Part shown: one piece after another, positions 1-7,215 of the stretch | Layout of the letters: each line of letters begins with the position of its first letter | Numbering within the stretch: the first letter of the stretch is position 1 | Origin: Chrysochromulina parva | Taxonomy: Eukaryota; Haptophyta; Prymnesiales; Chrysochromulinaceae | NCBI GenBank assembly: GCA_002887195.1 | Contig: PJAB01001077.1 | Coordinates: forward strand, 1 to 17,506 | Reading direction: 5' to 3' | Length of the DNA stretch: 17,506 nt | Notes under the pieces: model-generated | Told to the model about the DNA's origin: nothing | The model's database searches: none | The model's input: only the letters and a program-made list of their open reading frames with translations | Position numbers and translations under genes: made by a program

Positions 1-14
1 AGCGTGAGAAGCTC

Positions 15-519
15 ATGGACCAAAAGAGCCAAACCCAAGAGTTCATCAAGACTCATCAGCCCATCAAGGAACGACTGTACGTGCCCACACACGCGCGCGG
101 CGTGAGGTCTCTCCTTCATCACACCCGAAGTGCCGCTCTACCCCCGTGTATAGTCTCTCTACGCTCACGGCTTCACGATCTCGTCTTCTGTTGTCGTCGT
201 GCGCAGGCCGCACTTCCAAACGATGGGACCTGGCGTCGTCGCAGCGATCGGCCCACATTCCATCATTCTCACTTCCACGCGTAGCAAGTCACCCAGCTCG
301 TCACGCTCGCCCACTCGCGCGCTCATAATCACAGACGACGCCACTGTGGCCTTCGGCAATCAGTATCCTTTCGCCACAGCGAAACTCCACTCCTCTTGCG
401 CCACCGCGAAAATCAGTTCCTCTGTCGCCAGCTCACCCGGCTCACCCTTAGGTGACTTGGCGAGTTGGCTCGGATACGGCGCGCCTCCAAAGCCAGCACC
501 TGCTGACATAGATACGTAA
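15..519 (+). CDS. Possible two-exon small gene, function unknown
   Basis: I do not recognise a product. An ATG at 15 opens a frame that can be joined to the frame ending at 519 if an intron is removed from 77 (donor GTACGT) to 206 (acceptor GCGCAG after a pyrimidine-rich run). The exons (15-76 and 207-519) sum to 375 nt, which stays in frame and gives about 124 residues. The predicted protein is rich in serine, alanine and proline, with no clear domain, signal peptide or membrane segment. The opposite strand also carries open frames here, so strand is not certain. The splice sites were placed by eye and no homology supports the model. It could equally be the 3' part of a gene starting before the window, or non-coding. 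Confidence 0.18.
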
Positions 520-811
520 CGATAGGTTGTTGTGCCCGCGGGATAGTAGTTTTGAGACTATCGTTCGCGACTGCCCCGGCATCACATGTTGTGTCGGCCC
601 CGGCCATGTACGATAGATTTCAGATTTTACTCATAATTACCTGAACCCCGGGACCACTTCGCTACCGGCTCCGATTCGCAGGCCATCACTCAGGTCCACC
701 GCGGAGCTCCGTACTCCCATAGTACTCCCAAGCTGCCCCCACCGAAACCATATGAATGACGTATACGCTATCGCATGCGCACAGCAGTACCAGCATGTAC
801 TAGTATGGAGA
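520..811. other. Spacer with no gene seen
   Basis: This stretch lies beyond the stop codon (812-814 on the minus strand) of the secreted alanine-rich protein. It has stops in all frames, no tRNA-like fold and no obvious repeat. It probably holds that gene's 3' untranslated region and terminator, but I see no clear polyadenylation signal. Confidence 0.4.
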
Positions 812-3034
812 TTAGGGGAGAATCAGATCTGCCACCTGAGGTGCGGGCCGCTGCCGCACCTGCGTCGCTTCCTTTCCAAAATAGTAGCCGCCTCTAATCT
901 CTTCGCCACTGCTCGCCTCCTCCGTTATTCCTGTATCATCGCCACTGCTGGCCTCCTTCGCAGCTGCCAACTCATCGGCGGCAGCCGCCTTGGTGGCAGC
1001 GAGCTCCGCCGCCGCCAAGGCCTGCTGAGCAGCAAGCTTCTCTAGCGCTGCCGCCTCGGCCGCCGCTGCCGCCTCGGCTACGGCCGCTTCCTTCTCAGCC
1101 ATCGCCGCCTCGTGAGCAGCGGCCGCCTCAGCAAGGGCCGCCTGTTTGTCAGCTTCCTTGTCAGCCATCGCTGCCTCCATTGCCGCCTCGGCTTCTGCTT
1201 TTGCTGCGGCCATAGCTGCATCCGCCTCCGCCTTGGCCTCCGCCTTCGCCTTCGCCGCCTCGGCCTCGGCCTCGGCCTTGGCTGCGGCCGTCGCCGCCTC
1301 CGCCTCCGCCTTGGCCGCCGACTTGGCCGCGGCCGCTTCCATTGCGGCCTTGATCGCTGTCTCCATTGCCGCCTCCGCCTCGGCTTTGGCTGCGGCCATC
1401 GCCGCCTCCGCCTCCGCCCTGGCCTCCGCCTTGGCCTCCGTCTTGGCCGCCGCCGCCGTCTCCATCGCCGCCTGAGCCTCGGCCTTGGTTGCGTTCATCG
1501 CCGCCTCCGCCTCACCCTTTGCCGCCTCCGCCTCTCCCTTTGCCGCCGCGAGCTCCGCTTGCGCCGCCTCGGCCGCGGCTTTGGTTGCGTTGATCGCCGC
1601 CTCGGTGTCGGCCTTCGTTGCATCGATCGCCGCGTCCGCCTCCGCCTTCGCCTCGGCTTTGGCTGCGGCCTTCTCCGCCTCCGCCTCGGCCTTGGCTGCG
1701 GCCATCGCCGCCTCCGCCTCCGCCTTGGCCGTCGCCAGGTCCGCTTGCGCCTGCGCCTGCGCGGCCGCGAGCTGCGCGGCCGCGGCTTTGGCTGAGGCTA
1801 TTGCCGCCTCCGCAATTGCACTGGCCACCGCCTTCTCCGCCTCGGCCTCCGCTTTGGTTGCGTTTATCGCCGCCTCCGCCTCCCCCTTTGCCGCTGCCAG
1901 CTCCGCTTTGGCCTCATCGGCCTCGGCTTTGGCTGCGACCTTCTCCGCCTCGGCCTCTGCTGCGGCTTCGGTCTTGGCTGCGGCCATCACCGCCTCCGCC
2001 TCTGCTTTGGTTGCGGCCTTCTCCGCCTCCGCCTCGGCCTCGGCCTCGGCTTTGGCTGCGGCCATCGCCGCCTCCGCCTCCGCCCTGGCCGCCGCCAGAT
2101 CCGCTTGCGCCTGCGCCTGGGCGGCCGCGAGCTGCGCGGCCGCCTCCGCCTTTGCCGCCTCCGCCTCCGCTTTTGCTGCCTCGAGTTCCGCTGCTGCAGC
2201 CTCCGTGGCGTTCGTGTCGTTCTTGGCAAGGTCTGTGGCGAGCGTCACGCTCCCGAGACCGTGCACAGTGTGGAACCACGCCCTGGTGAACGTGGTCGAG
2301 CTCTTGTGGCATCCGGCGATGACACAGCCGGCCCTGGCCGCGTTCAGGATGGCGGATTCGTATATGCCGAGACTCGTCGACGCCGGGATGTGCAGCTCGC
2401 CGCCACAGTCGCGTGTGCACTCGTCGTCGTCGTAGCTCACGTCGGGTACCTCCGTCCAAGGCTCTTCGCATTGCGACTTGCATGCGGCCTTGCTCATCGT
2501 CACCACGAGGCCGAACCGATCACCTACACTGAGTCCATGGCATACTGCGTCGCAATCTTCAGCGGCCGCACTTTGCTCGTAAAGGTCGGCTAGCACCTCC
2601 TGGCACGTTTCGTAGCAGCCAATCCTGGTGGCTCTCAGGATAAAGACCTGCTTGTTGTCCCATAGAGTCCCGGGGACCTCAAAAGCGCTCACGTTGAGCG
2701 TCGCACAGCCTTGACGGCAAGCGCCACCGAAGTTTCCCTCAGGGACCTCGACTTCAGGATTGGTGAGCGTGTGTTTGCACTGTATCACGCACGCCTCTCG
2801 GGCTCCCCTCAGCATGTTGTCCCTGAAGCCTGACAGAATCGGGGCAAATGCTGCGATCGAGATGCCGTTGCAGTGCGTGCATTCCTCGCCGTAGTCAATG
2901 TCGAGCGAGGCGGCTGGCTGAGGGAATGGGATGGCTGCGCACACGATGGGCATGACGCCTAGTATAAAATACAGACCGCACCAGCCCATCCTCAGCTGAG
3001 CCGATGACGGTGGACGCCATTTTTGTCGTTCCAT
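812..3034 (-). CDS. Secreted protein: four twin-cysteine repeats plus long alanine-rich 11-mer tail
   Basis: Not a family I can name. The ATG at 3034 gives 740 residues; a second ATG at 2989 (residue 16) directly precedes the hydrophobic core of a signal peptide (GWCGLYFILGVMPIV), so either may be used. The frame stays open upstream but without a good start. Residues about 52-242 hold four repeats of two close cysteine pairs: C52/C55...C82/C86, C106/C110...C140/C144, C161/C165...C185/C189 and C206/C210...C237/C242. Most pairs are CX3C, the pattern of disulfide-clamped helical hairpins. Residues about 276-692 are almost only A, K, E, Q and M, with runs of an 11-residue period (AKAEAEAAMAA type), predicting one very long helix like LEA or TolA-type rods. 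N-A-T sequons recur in the tail. The last 48 residues are non-repetitive. A cell-wall or matrix rod protein is a guess. Confidence 0.75.
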   Translation of the reverse strand: MERQKWRPPSSAQLRMGWCGLYFILGVMPIVCAAIPFPQPAASLDIDYGEECTHCNGISIAAFAPILSGFRDNMLRGAREACVIQCKHTLTNPEVEVPEGNFGGACRQGCATLNVSAFEVPGTLWDNKQVFILRATRIGCYETCQEVLADLYEQSAAAEDCDAVCHGLSVGDRFGLVVTMSKAACKSQCEEPWTEVPDVSYDDDECTRDCGGELHIPASTSLGIYESAILNAARAGCVIAGCHKSSTTFTRAWFHTVHGLGSVTLATDLAKNDTNATEAAAAELEAAKAEAEAAKAEAAAQLAAAQAQAQADLAAARAEAEAAMAAAKAEAEAEAEAEKAATKAEAEAVMAAAKTEAAAEAEAEKVAAKAEADEAKAELAAAKGEAEAAINATKAEAEAEKAVASAIAEAAIASAKAAAAQLAAAQAQAQADLATAKAEAEAAMAAAKAEAEAEKAAAKAEAKAEADAAIDATKADTEAAINATKAAAEAAQAELAAAKGEAEAAKGEAEAAMNATKAEAQAAMETAAAAKTEAKAEARAEAEAAMAAAKAEAEAAMETAIKAAMEAAAAKSAAKAEAEAATAAAKAEAEAEAAKAKAEAKAEADAAMAAAKAEAEAAMEAAMADKEADKQAALAEAAAAHEAAMAEKEAAVAEAAAAAEAAALEKLAAQQALAAAELAATKAAAADELAAAKEASSGDDTGITEEASSGEEIRGGYYFGKEATQVRQRPAPQVADLILP
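1018..2210. repeat. Codon-level repeat array encoding the alanine-rich tail
   Basis: GCC/GCG-rich tandem repeats in phase with the minus-strand gene encode degenerate 11-residue units, so 33-bp periodicity recurs. The composition leaves long open frames on the opposite strand, which are by-products. The array contains a longer near-identical duplication (1683-1783 and 2043-2143), showing growth by segmental duplication as well as by single units. Confidence 0.8.
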
Positions 3035-3173
3035 TTTTGGGTACTTTTTTTTCCTTCTTTCTTGCATGCCTCTAGAGACATTCATGCGACAAGAGAAGTT
3101 GAGTGTGAACCCTTTTTCCTCAAAGGTCGTGGTAGCATATTCCGAGATGGTACCGGTACAAGTATTCACGGCA
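3035..3173. promoter_or_regulatory. Compact divergent promoter region
   Basis: The minus-strand secreted-protein gene starts at 3034 (or 2989) and the plus-strand methyltransferase at 3174 (alternatives at 3066, 3084 and 3147), leaving at most about 140-185 bp for both promoters and 5' leaders. A T-rich run at about 3022-3060 is the only compositional feature. No clear TATA box was seen. Shared regulation is inferred from geometry only. Confidence 0.4.
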
Positions 3174-4118
3174 ATGCGCACCGCTTGTCTGGGTTGCCTC
3201 CTGGTCGCCTCGACGGCTGCAGCGCTCGGACGTGCGGCACGAATCGACCCCGTGCTCGCTTGCCCCAAGACGAAGACGGCGCTACTACGCGAGGCTACGG
3301 TACTCGGCTCCATTCGCACGGATGTGCTGACCAACAGGGTGACGGGAGCCCGTTATCCTGTCAATGAGATTTATGTCGACCTGACACCACAGCGGGAGGG
3401 TCCGCTGGGATTTTCCGAGCTCGCCAGCGAGCTCTTGAGCCAGGACGTGTGGTCGATGCAAACGGGCGTCTTCCGCACGCCGGCGATGGCCTTCATCTAC
3501 GAGCGCGGGTGGAGGCAGAATTTCAACGCTATGGGCTTTCCAGGGCCTGACAAGGAGTTCGCGGAGCTCAGCGACTTTTTTGCGCCCGTGGCCGACGGCG
3601 GCATCGTCGTCGACCTCTCGTGCGGGAGTGGCCTCATGTCGAGGCGACTGGTCCGCAGTGGCCGTTACGAGCGTGTGCTCGCGCTCGACTACAGCGAGGC
3701 GTTGCTGCGAGAGACGAGTCGACGGTTTGAGGAGGAGGCGATCGAGTCGGATCGGCTCACGCTCGTGCGCGCGGACGCAGCCGCGCTGCCCCTGCGCAAC
3801 GCCTCCATCGATGCGCTGCACGCGGGCGCCGCGCTGCACTGCTGGCCACGGCTCGAGATGAGCCTTGCCGAAGTATCGCGAGTCCTCCGACCGGGCGGCC
3901 GCTTCTTCGCGACGACGTTCTTCGAGAGCGCGGCGATGTCCTCGTCGCGGCAGCAGACGGCGCCCGGGGCGATGCGCTTCTTCAAGGACGAGGCCGAGCT
4001 CGAGGCGCTGCTCGTGCAGGCGGGCTTCCCGACAGAGTCGCTCGAGGTGCGAAGGGAAGGGCGCGCGTGTGCCATCATTCGCGCGGTGTCCAAGGAGCGC
4101 AGTGCTGCTGATGATTGA
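3174..4118 (+). CDS. Plastid-type class I SAM-dependent methyltransferase (At1g78140/At2g41040-like)
   Basis: It resembles the plant chloroplast (plastoglobule-associated) uncharacterised methyltransferases related to UbiE/MenG. Residues below are counted from the chosen start. SAM motif I is VVDLSCGSG (145-153), followed by the acidic ALDYS strand (170-174), VRADAAALPL (198-207), the family hallmark HAGAALHCWP (216-225) and RVLRPGG (236-242). The segment YERGWRQNF followed by FPGPDKEF (109-129) is also typical of this subfamily. The start at 3174 is preferred because residues 1-20 (MRTACLGCLLVASTAAAL) form a signal peptide, as expected for a secondary plastid; in-frame ATGs at 3147, 3084 and 3066 would add up to 36 residues. 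The N-terminal region keeps one CP and a YPVNEIYVDLT strand, but the paired cysteines of the plant zinc-ribbon-like segment are missing. The natural substrate is unknown; a plastid quinone or lipid is possible. Confidence 0.85.
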   Translation: MRTACLGCLLVASTAAALGRAARIDPVLACPKTKTALLREATVLGSIRTDVLTNRVTGARYPVNEIYVDLTPQREGPLGFSELASELLSQDVWSMQTGVFRTPAMAFIYERGWRQNFNAMGFPGPDKEFAELSDFFAPVADGGIVVDLSCGSGLMSRRLVRSGRYERVLALDYSEALLRETSRRFEEEAIESDRLTLVRADAAALPLRNASIDALHAGAALHCWPRLEMSLAEVSRVLRPGGRFFATTFFESAAMSSSRQQTAPGAMRFFKDEAELEALLVQAGFPTESLEVRREGRACAIIRAVSKERSAADD

Positions 4119-4593
4119 GTTGTGTACGACACCGCTGGGTGCGAAACAGCTTCGGCCGCGCAAAGTGGTTTCGGCGCCGCCTTGAGGGCAAGCCACTGAA
4201 ACGTTAGGCGGATCCGGATGGCGGCCAACCAAACTCGGGTTTCGAGACCCCGCGGACCCCGGGCCGCCCCGGCGCGGCCGCGGAAACGCAAAACGGGACC
4301 TCGGGACCATTGTCTCGGGTCCGCGGGCGCGGTGATCTATACACGAATAGTTAATAAATTACTTTCCGCAAAGTCGTGGGGGGTGGGTGGCCGCCACCAG
4401 ACTCTGCATTCTCATGGCCATGCACCATGGACGTATCCAGCACACGACATGCGGTCCATGACAGATGACAAACTGTCACATCGACACGATGCACAACGCC
4501 GGTTCACACCACACGTAACCTATACCCGTACAGCTGTACGTAAGCGAGCCCCCCCTACGAGTGGTGACAGGCTCATGGCGCTCGCCACTGCGC
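4119..4593. other. Convergent 3' spacer
   Basis: The methyltransferase ends at 4118 and the minus-strand trefoil gene ends at 4594, so both 3' ends face this stretch. It holds a 10-bp inverted repeat (CCGCGGACCC at 4250-4259 and its complement at 4317-4326) that could form a stem with a GC-rich loop, possibly acting in 3' end formation. The plus-strand open frame at 4218-4604 has no domain, an Arg/His/Pro-rich composition and runs into the neighbouring gene, so I do not call it. Confidence 0.4.
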
Positions 4594-7215
4594 TCATGGC
4601 TTAAGGGTGACACTGTGAAACTCAAAGAGGGCAGATTCTACGGGTGACTGGAGCCGCTTCAAATGGGGATCTCCCTGGTGCTCGAGGTATCCTGTGCACA
4701 CCTCCTCGCCGACGGAGCAGATGTTGAGCAGCGATGCGGTCGATTTGGACCACAGGAAGCCGCCGCGCAGGAAGCCGAAGACGTTGTTGAGCGAGATGGA
4801 CTCGGCTCGCCCGTGCACGATCATCGCCTCTGCGTGCGGAGGCGGTTCGACCGACACAAAGGTGTTCGTCGCGAGGGAGCGAAGCACCACCCACTGTTGT
4901 GAGGGGCTGTATGCCTGGGAGGTGACACCGACGCCTGCGAGCGAGGTGAATGCCTTGGATCGCGCCGTCTCGGGCTTAATCTCGGGCTTGATCTCGGGCT
5001 TAATCTCCGCCGTCGCCGTCAGCCGTCGCCCGCGCCCGCGCCACGGGAATGCTCTCGACGCAAGTGCCGCCGACGGCCGATCGGCGCTCGTGTTGGCGCT
5101 TTCGCTCTCGCTGCCGCCGCTGCCATCGCCATGGCTGCTGCTGTGGCTGCGACTCCGGCTGCTGCTGTGGCTGACGCTGACGGTGCTGCTGCTGCTGCTG
5201 CCAAAGAGAAGGCGACGCACCACGCTGCCAGGCCCTCCGCTCGCAGTCGCGGCGGCCGCGTCGGGAGCATTGCTAGTGCCGTTCATCGCCACCGACGATT
5301 TCGTTGCAGTGGCGAGTGGCGCAGCGGCCCCAGCGGCCGCAGCGGCGACAGGGGCGGGCGCGACGCTCGCATTCACTACCGCCGGCGCTGCCGCTGCCAC
5401 CGCGGCTGCAACCGCCACCGCCGGCGCTGCCGCTGCCACCGCCGGCGCTGCCGCTGCCACCGCCGGCGCTGCCGCTGCCACCGCCGGCGCTGCCGCTACC
5501 ACCGCGGCTGCCGCTGCCGCTGCCACCGCCGGCGCTGCCGCTGCCACCGCCGGCGCTGCCGCTACCACCGCGGCTGCCGCTGCCGCTGCCACCGCCGGCG
5601 CCGGCGCCGACGCCGCCACGGCAGACACGGCTTGCTCCGCTCTCGCGGGAGCCGCCGTGGCATTTGGCGTGGTAGCGACGCGCAAGGCAGCCACCATCGC
5701 GGTGTCGGTGAGTGTGGCAGCGTCGGGCGTTGAAGTGTTGGGCCGTGGAGAAGCAGCGATGATGGGAGTGTTCGTGACCGAAGCTGTGGGAATTCGATCA
5801 GCAACCGCCCAAGTGGCTGTGGGGTTAGTCGCTGCAGCAACAGGGGCCGCTACGACGATTGCTGCCGGGACGACGGCAGCGGTGTTCGGGGCGGCGGCGG
5901 CGGCGGGAACGGCGGCAGCTGACGTCGCGGTTACGGCGGGGGCTGCGGAGGTGGCGGCAGGGACAGTGGCGGTGGCTACCGCCGGGACGGCAGCGGAGGC
6001 TGCAGGGACCGTGGCGGCAGCGGCGGCGGCTGTGGCGGCAGCGGCGGCGGCTGTGGCGGCAGTGGCGGCGGCTGTGGCGGCAGTGGCGGCGGCTGTGGCG
6101 GCCGGTACGCTTGCAACCAGGACAGCCGCAGCTCCGGTGGCAGGGAGGGAGGCTGTGGTGGCGGCGGCGGTGGAGGCTGTGGTGGCGGCGGCGGTGGCGG
6201 CTGTGGTGGCGGCGGCGGTGGCGACGGTCGGCGCAGCGGTGGGCGCAGCGGCGGTGGCGACATTTCTGGGCCCCGAGGTGGACGCCGAGGTGTTCGCCGA
6301 CGCATTGGCATCAGACGCATAGGCCTCGGACGCGTCGAGCTCGGCGACCGCATCGAGCTCGAAGGGGTCGAGCCCGCCCTGGTAGATCCAGCCGTTGGAG
6401 ACGCAATAGGCGGGGCAGTTGCACCCGCTGAAGTTGCCCTCCTCGTCGAAGAAGTCATACTCTGGGAACTGCTCACCCTCGTCGCCTTGGTCGTTGCGAT
6501 ACCACCACGGGTCTTCCTCGCCCTCTTCATACGCTCGCGTGCCCCTCCAGTACTCGTCCATGCCGGTGAAGTTGCCCGTCTCGTCCCACGCCCGGCTCAC
6601 GTTGCCCCAGTCGATGGGTGCACCGTCCTCGTCGAACGACTCGTTGAACCGCGTGTGGTACTCACTCGCGTCTTCCTGCGATGACGGATATCCGTCCTCT
6701 AGAGGCGCGCACTCGGCATACTTGCGCCCGAATGAGCCCTTGACGAAGGTATCCGTCGCGGAGCACGCCTCGGTGACATAGCACCAGGGCGCCTGCATCT
6801 CGTACTCCCAGCCGTAACAGTATGCGCCGAAGCCGTGGTCGTTGCTGTAGCCGCTGCACTGGCAGCCCGAGCCTGGACCGGCACCGCCCGTCCAGTGCCG
6901 CCGCTGAGCCCACTGCGCTGAGTTCGCGGTGCGGCTCGCGTCGATGAGCAGCTCGACCATCGAGCTCGGCAGGATCATGATGCGGAAGAGCGCGGTGTGG
7001 TTGACCGGCCGCGTCGCCGTTGCTCGCAGCCTGCCGTCGTGCGGAGATACCTCCAGGTACTTGCCCGCGTGCGCCGAGCGGATGGCGACGATTTCGCCCT
7101 CCTTGGGCAGGAAGGTGCGAATGCTGCTGTCGCCCGTCGTGGCCACGGCCGTGAAGAGTAGTAGGCCGCCGCACGCGATGGCCGAGGCGATGATTAGCTT
7201 CTTGGACATGGACAT
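4594..7215 (-). CDS. Secreted glycoprotein with split beta-trefoil (fascin-like) and huge Ala-rich insertion
   Basis: 873 residues. Residues 1-25 are a signal peptide (KK, then a LIIASAIACGGLLLF core, possible cleavage after AVA25). Residues 37-82 read as one beta-trefoil repeat of fascin type (EIVAIRSAHAGKYLEV...ALFRIMIL). Residues 775-873 read as two more (WVVLRSLATNTFVSV...FGFL; LWSKSTASLLNI...ALFEFHSV). In between lie a cysteine-rich module (C118, C120, C133, C145, C151, C169, with APWCYV), an acidic aromatic stretch with DE-GNF-S/T-G repeats and a C265/C267/C271 cluster, about 370 residues of Ala/Val/Pro/Thr, a Ser/His/Arg patch, a basic RGRGRR and a triple EIKP. Many N-X-S/T sites (N72, N191, N205, N215, N261) support secretion. 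Trefoils often bind sugars or cross-link polymers, so a matrix or surface role is possible. The trefoil call rests on motif reading only. Confidence 0.7.
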   Translation of the reverse strand: MSMSKKLIIASAIACGGLLLFTAVATTGDSSIRTFLPKEGEIVAIRSAHAGKYLEVSPHDGRLRATATRPVNHTALFRIMILPSSMVELLIDASRTANSAQWAQRRHWTGGAGPGSGCQCSGYSNDHGFGAYCYGWEYEMQAPWCYVTEACSATDTFVKGSFGRKYAECAPLEDGYPSSQEDASEYHTRFNESFDEDGAPIDWGNVSRAWDETGNFTGMDEYWRGTRAYEEGEEDPWWYRNDQGDEGEQFPEYDFFDEEGNFSGCNCPAYCVSNGWIYQGGLDPFELDAVAELDASEAYASDANASANTSASTSGPRNVATAAAPTAAPTVATAAATTAATAAATTASTAAATTASLPATGAAAVLVASVPAATAAATAATAAATAATAAAAAATAAAAAATVPAASAAVPAVATATVPAATSAAPAVTATSAAAVPAAAAAPNTAAVVPAAIVVAAPVAAATNPTATWAVADRIPTASVTNTPIIAASPRPNTSTPDAATLTDTAMVAALRVATTPNATAAPARAEQAVSAVAASAPAPAVAAAAAAAVVAAAPAVAAAAPAVAAAAAAAVVAAAPAVAAAAPAVAAAAPAVAAAAPAVAVAAAVAAAAPAVVNASVAPAPVAAAAAGAAAPLATATKSSVAMNGTSNAPDAAAATASGGPGSVVRRLLFGSSSSSTVSVSHSSSRSRSHSSSHGDGSGGSESESANTSADRPSAALASRAFPWRGRGRRLTATAEIKPEIKPEIKPETARSKAFTSLAGVGVTSQAYSPSQQWVVLRSLATNTFVSVEPPPHAEAMIVHGRAESISLNNVFGFLRGGFLWSKSTASLLNICSVGEEVCTGYLEHQGDPHLKRLQSPVESALFEFHSVTLKP
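4969..5006. repeat. Three 12-bp direct repeats (EIKP x3)
   Basis: Three near-perfect copies of a 12-bp unit (CTCGGGCTTAAT type) encode three consecutive EIKP tetrapeptides on the minus strand, just before the C-terminal half of the split trefoil protein. They probably form a stiff linker. Confidence 0.7.
5383..5606. repeat. 21-bp minisatellite coding Ala/Val/Pro heptads
   Basis: Tandem GC-rich 21-bp units, with two longer variants, encode AAAAPAV-type heptapeptides in the minus-strand gene. The units are nearly identical at the DNA level, which suggests recent expansion. Length should vary between strains. Confidence 0.8.
6011..6094. repeat. Four 21-bp units in the Ala/Thr-rich insertion
   Basis: Four consecutive 21-bp units at 6011, 6032, 6053 and 6074 differ only by a C/T change at one position between the first two and the last two. 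They encode alanine/threonine-rich heptads in the minus-strand gene. This is a separate array from the 5383-5606 one. Confidence 0.8.
6149..6220. repeat. Three 24-bp units in the Ala/Thr-rich insertion
   Basis: Units at 6149, 6173 and 6197 are 24 bp each with one mismatch in the third. They encode octapeptides of Ala and Thr with an occasional Ser in the minus-strand gene. All units are multiples of three, so changes in copy number keep the frame. Confidence 0.75.

Noticed and set aside
1485..2435. Long plus-strand frame rich in Ala and Ser opposite the secreted protein gene (and others at 1112-1795 and 1618-2289)
   Set aside because: These are by-products of GCC/GCG-type codon repeats; the minus frame has the signal peptide, cysteine repeats and a sensible C-terminus.
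3035..3334. Upstream extension of the secreted protein to 3334
   Set aside because: The codon at 3334 is TTG, the added residues look unstructured, and they overlap the methyltransferase coding sequence. An ATG at 3034 or 2989 places a signal peptide at the start.
3285..4310. 341-codon minus-strand frame opposite the methyltransferase
   Set aside because: It is Arg/Pro/His-rich with no motif, while the plus frame carries a complete methyltransferase fold.
4250..4326. 10-bp inverted repeat in the convergent spacer as a possible ncRNA
   Set aside because: The arms contain the self-complementary CCGCGG and the region is very GC-rich, so chance pairing is likely. Noted only as a possible 3' end structure.
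4694..6322. 542-codon plus-strand frame opposite the trefoil gene
   Set aside because: It mirrors the Ala-rich minisatellites, has no domain outside them, and the minus frame has a signal peptide, sequons and trefoil motifs at both ends.
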